From Desulfuromonadaceae bacterium (GTDB lineage Bacteria > Desulfobacterota > Desulfuromonadia > Desulfuromonadales > Syntrophotaleaceae), in contig JAIOSZ010000073.1 of the NCBI GenBank assembly GCA_021107335.1, positions 1 to 6,124 of the forward strand: DNA of 6,124 nucleotides. Direction: 5' to 3'. The notes under the pieces were generated by a model. The model saw only the letters and a program-made list of their open reading frames with translations. It did not search any database and had not been told where the DNA came from. Of this stretch, positions 5,633-6,124 are shown in pieces. Position 1 is the first letter of the stretch, and every line of letters begins with the position of its first letter. The translations under genes and the position numbers were made by a program.

Positions 5633-5733
5633 TTACTTAACAGAAGGGGCCCGGGAATGCAAGCAGCCCTTGATTTCCCTGTCTATTGTATCGTTTTTCT
5701 GCTGTGAACTATTGCATGATAAAGGGAGTTGTC

Positions 5734-6124
5734 ATGGCTCACAACCTTACCGAAAAAATTCTTGCCGCTCATCTTCTGGAAGGAACTCTTGATTCCGGGG
5801 CAGAGATTGCTATCCGTATCGATCAGACCCTGTTGCAGGATGCCACCGGTACCATGGCCTTGCTCGAGTTTGAGGCTCTTGGCCTGGAACGAGTGCGGGC
5901 CGAGCTGGCCGCCCAATATGTCGATCACAATCTGTTGCAGACCGATTTTCGCAACGCCGACGATCATCACTACCTGCAGAGCGCTTGCGCCCGCTACGGC
6001 ATCCATTTCAGTCGGCCCGGTAACGGTATCTCCCACCAGGTGCATCTGGAAAATTTCGGCCGCCCCGGTTTGACCCTGCTTGGTGCCGACAGTCACACTC
6101 CGGCTGCTGCCGGCTTGTCCATGC
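5734..6124 (+). CDS. acn: Aconitate hydratase, N-terminal part (Aquifex-type)
   Basis: This gene starts at ATG 5734, with GGGAG (5724-5728) 5 nt upstream, and runs off the window after 130 codons. Aconitase is a cytosolic [4Fe-4S] enzyme that interconverts citrate and isocitrate through cis-aconitate in the TCA cycle. Visible motifs follow mitochondrial-type aconitase in order: QDATGTM (35-41, Q35 matching substrate-binding Q72 of the mitochondrial enzyme), YVDHN (62-66, D64/H65 matching D100/H101), SRPGNGISHQVHLENFG (93-109) and GADSHTP (117-123, D119-S120-H121 matching D165-S166-H167). The cluster-binding cysteines lie beyond the window edge. The wording of these motifs resembles the roughly 640-residue putative aconitase subfamily first defined from Aquifex and common in Geobacter relatives, rather than E. 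coli AcnA or AcnB. A homoaconitase or isopropylmalate isomerase is less likely given the close aconitase match. Confidence 0.93.
   Translation, partial: MAHNLTEKILAAHLLEGTLDSGAEIAIRIDQTLLQDATGTMALLEFEALGLERVRAELAAQYVDHNLLQTDFRNADDHHYLQSACARYGIHFSRPGNGISHQVHLENFGRPGLTLLGADSHTPAAAGLSM

Larger units (their letters stand above)
5429..5733. other. Intergenic region between divergent mscS-family and aconitase genes
   Basis: These 305 bp contain no credible gene; the short open frames here have no ribosome binding site or family likeness. The region is visibly richer in A and T than the flanking genes. It holds the mscS-family ribosome binding site (5436-5440), two 14-bp direct repeats (5460-5473, 5484-5497), GGTCAAAATGTCACC (5508-5522), a -10-like TATACT (5579-5584), short palindromes (5614-5632) and the aconitase ribosome binding site (5724-5728). 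Promoters for both divergent genes should lie here, but I could not place either with confidence. Confidence 0.7.

Noticed and set aside
5683..6096. 137-codon minus-strand open frame
   Set aside because: It is antisense to the clear aconitase N-terminus and has no recognisable motifs.
1..6124. A hidden multi-gene defence, biosynthetic or mobile system
   Set aside because: All sizeable genes are core enzymes or membrane proteins of known families, in mixed orientation, with no transposase, integrase, toxin-antitoxin pair, CRISPR repeats or tRNA boundary visible.

Overview
The window looks like chromosomal DNA from a GC-rich Gram-negative bacterium. Desulfuromonadales/Geobacter-type (Desulfobacterota) is my best guess. 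That guess rests on an Aquifex-type aconitase, a DUF4911-like small protein, a rhomboid with a soluble N-terminal domain, and an E. coli-like PEP synthase. It comes from remembered family resemblance, not from a search.

Layout: (1) 1-159 is the 3' end of lspA (signal peptidase II), beginning at its first catalytic Asp. (2) 160-525 holds one doubtful small hydrophobic reading frame, possibly frameshifted, a short palindrome, and a clear bidirectional intrinsic terminator at 462-496. (3) A minus-strand rhomboid protease (526-1506) and a plus-strand 78-residue DUF4911-like protein (1518-1754) diverge with start codons only 11 nt apart. (4) A leader with two stem-loops precedes ppsA (1917-4307, complete). 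(5) A complete minus-strand MscS-family mechanosensitive channel (4304-5428) converges on ppsA, and the two stop codons overlap by 4 bp inside an inverted repeat. (6) A ~305-bp divergent intergenic region (5429-5733) carries two 14-bp direct repeats and several palindromes. (7) The 5' end of an aconitate hydratase gene begins at 5734 and runs off the window.

Metabolically, PEP synthase (pyruvate to PEP) and aconitase (citrate to isocitrate) fit an organism growing on acetate or other small acids, with gluconeogenesis drawing on a TCA cycle; this is inference. LspA, rhomboid and MscS are membrane-envelope functions, but opposite orientations and separate control signals mean the window is not one operon. 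I see no CRISPR array, tRNA, rRNA, intact mobile element or defence system. The most interesting material is non-coding: a possible SD/anti-SD switch before ppsA, the tandem repeats before mscS/acn, and the palindrome over the ppsA/mscS stop codons.
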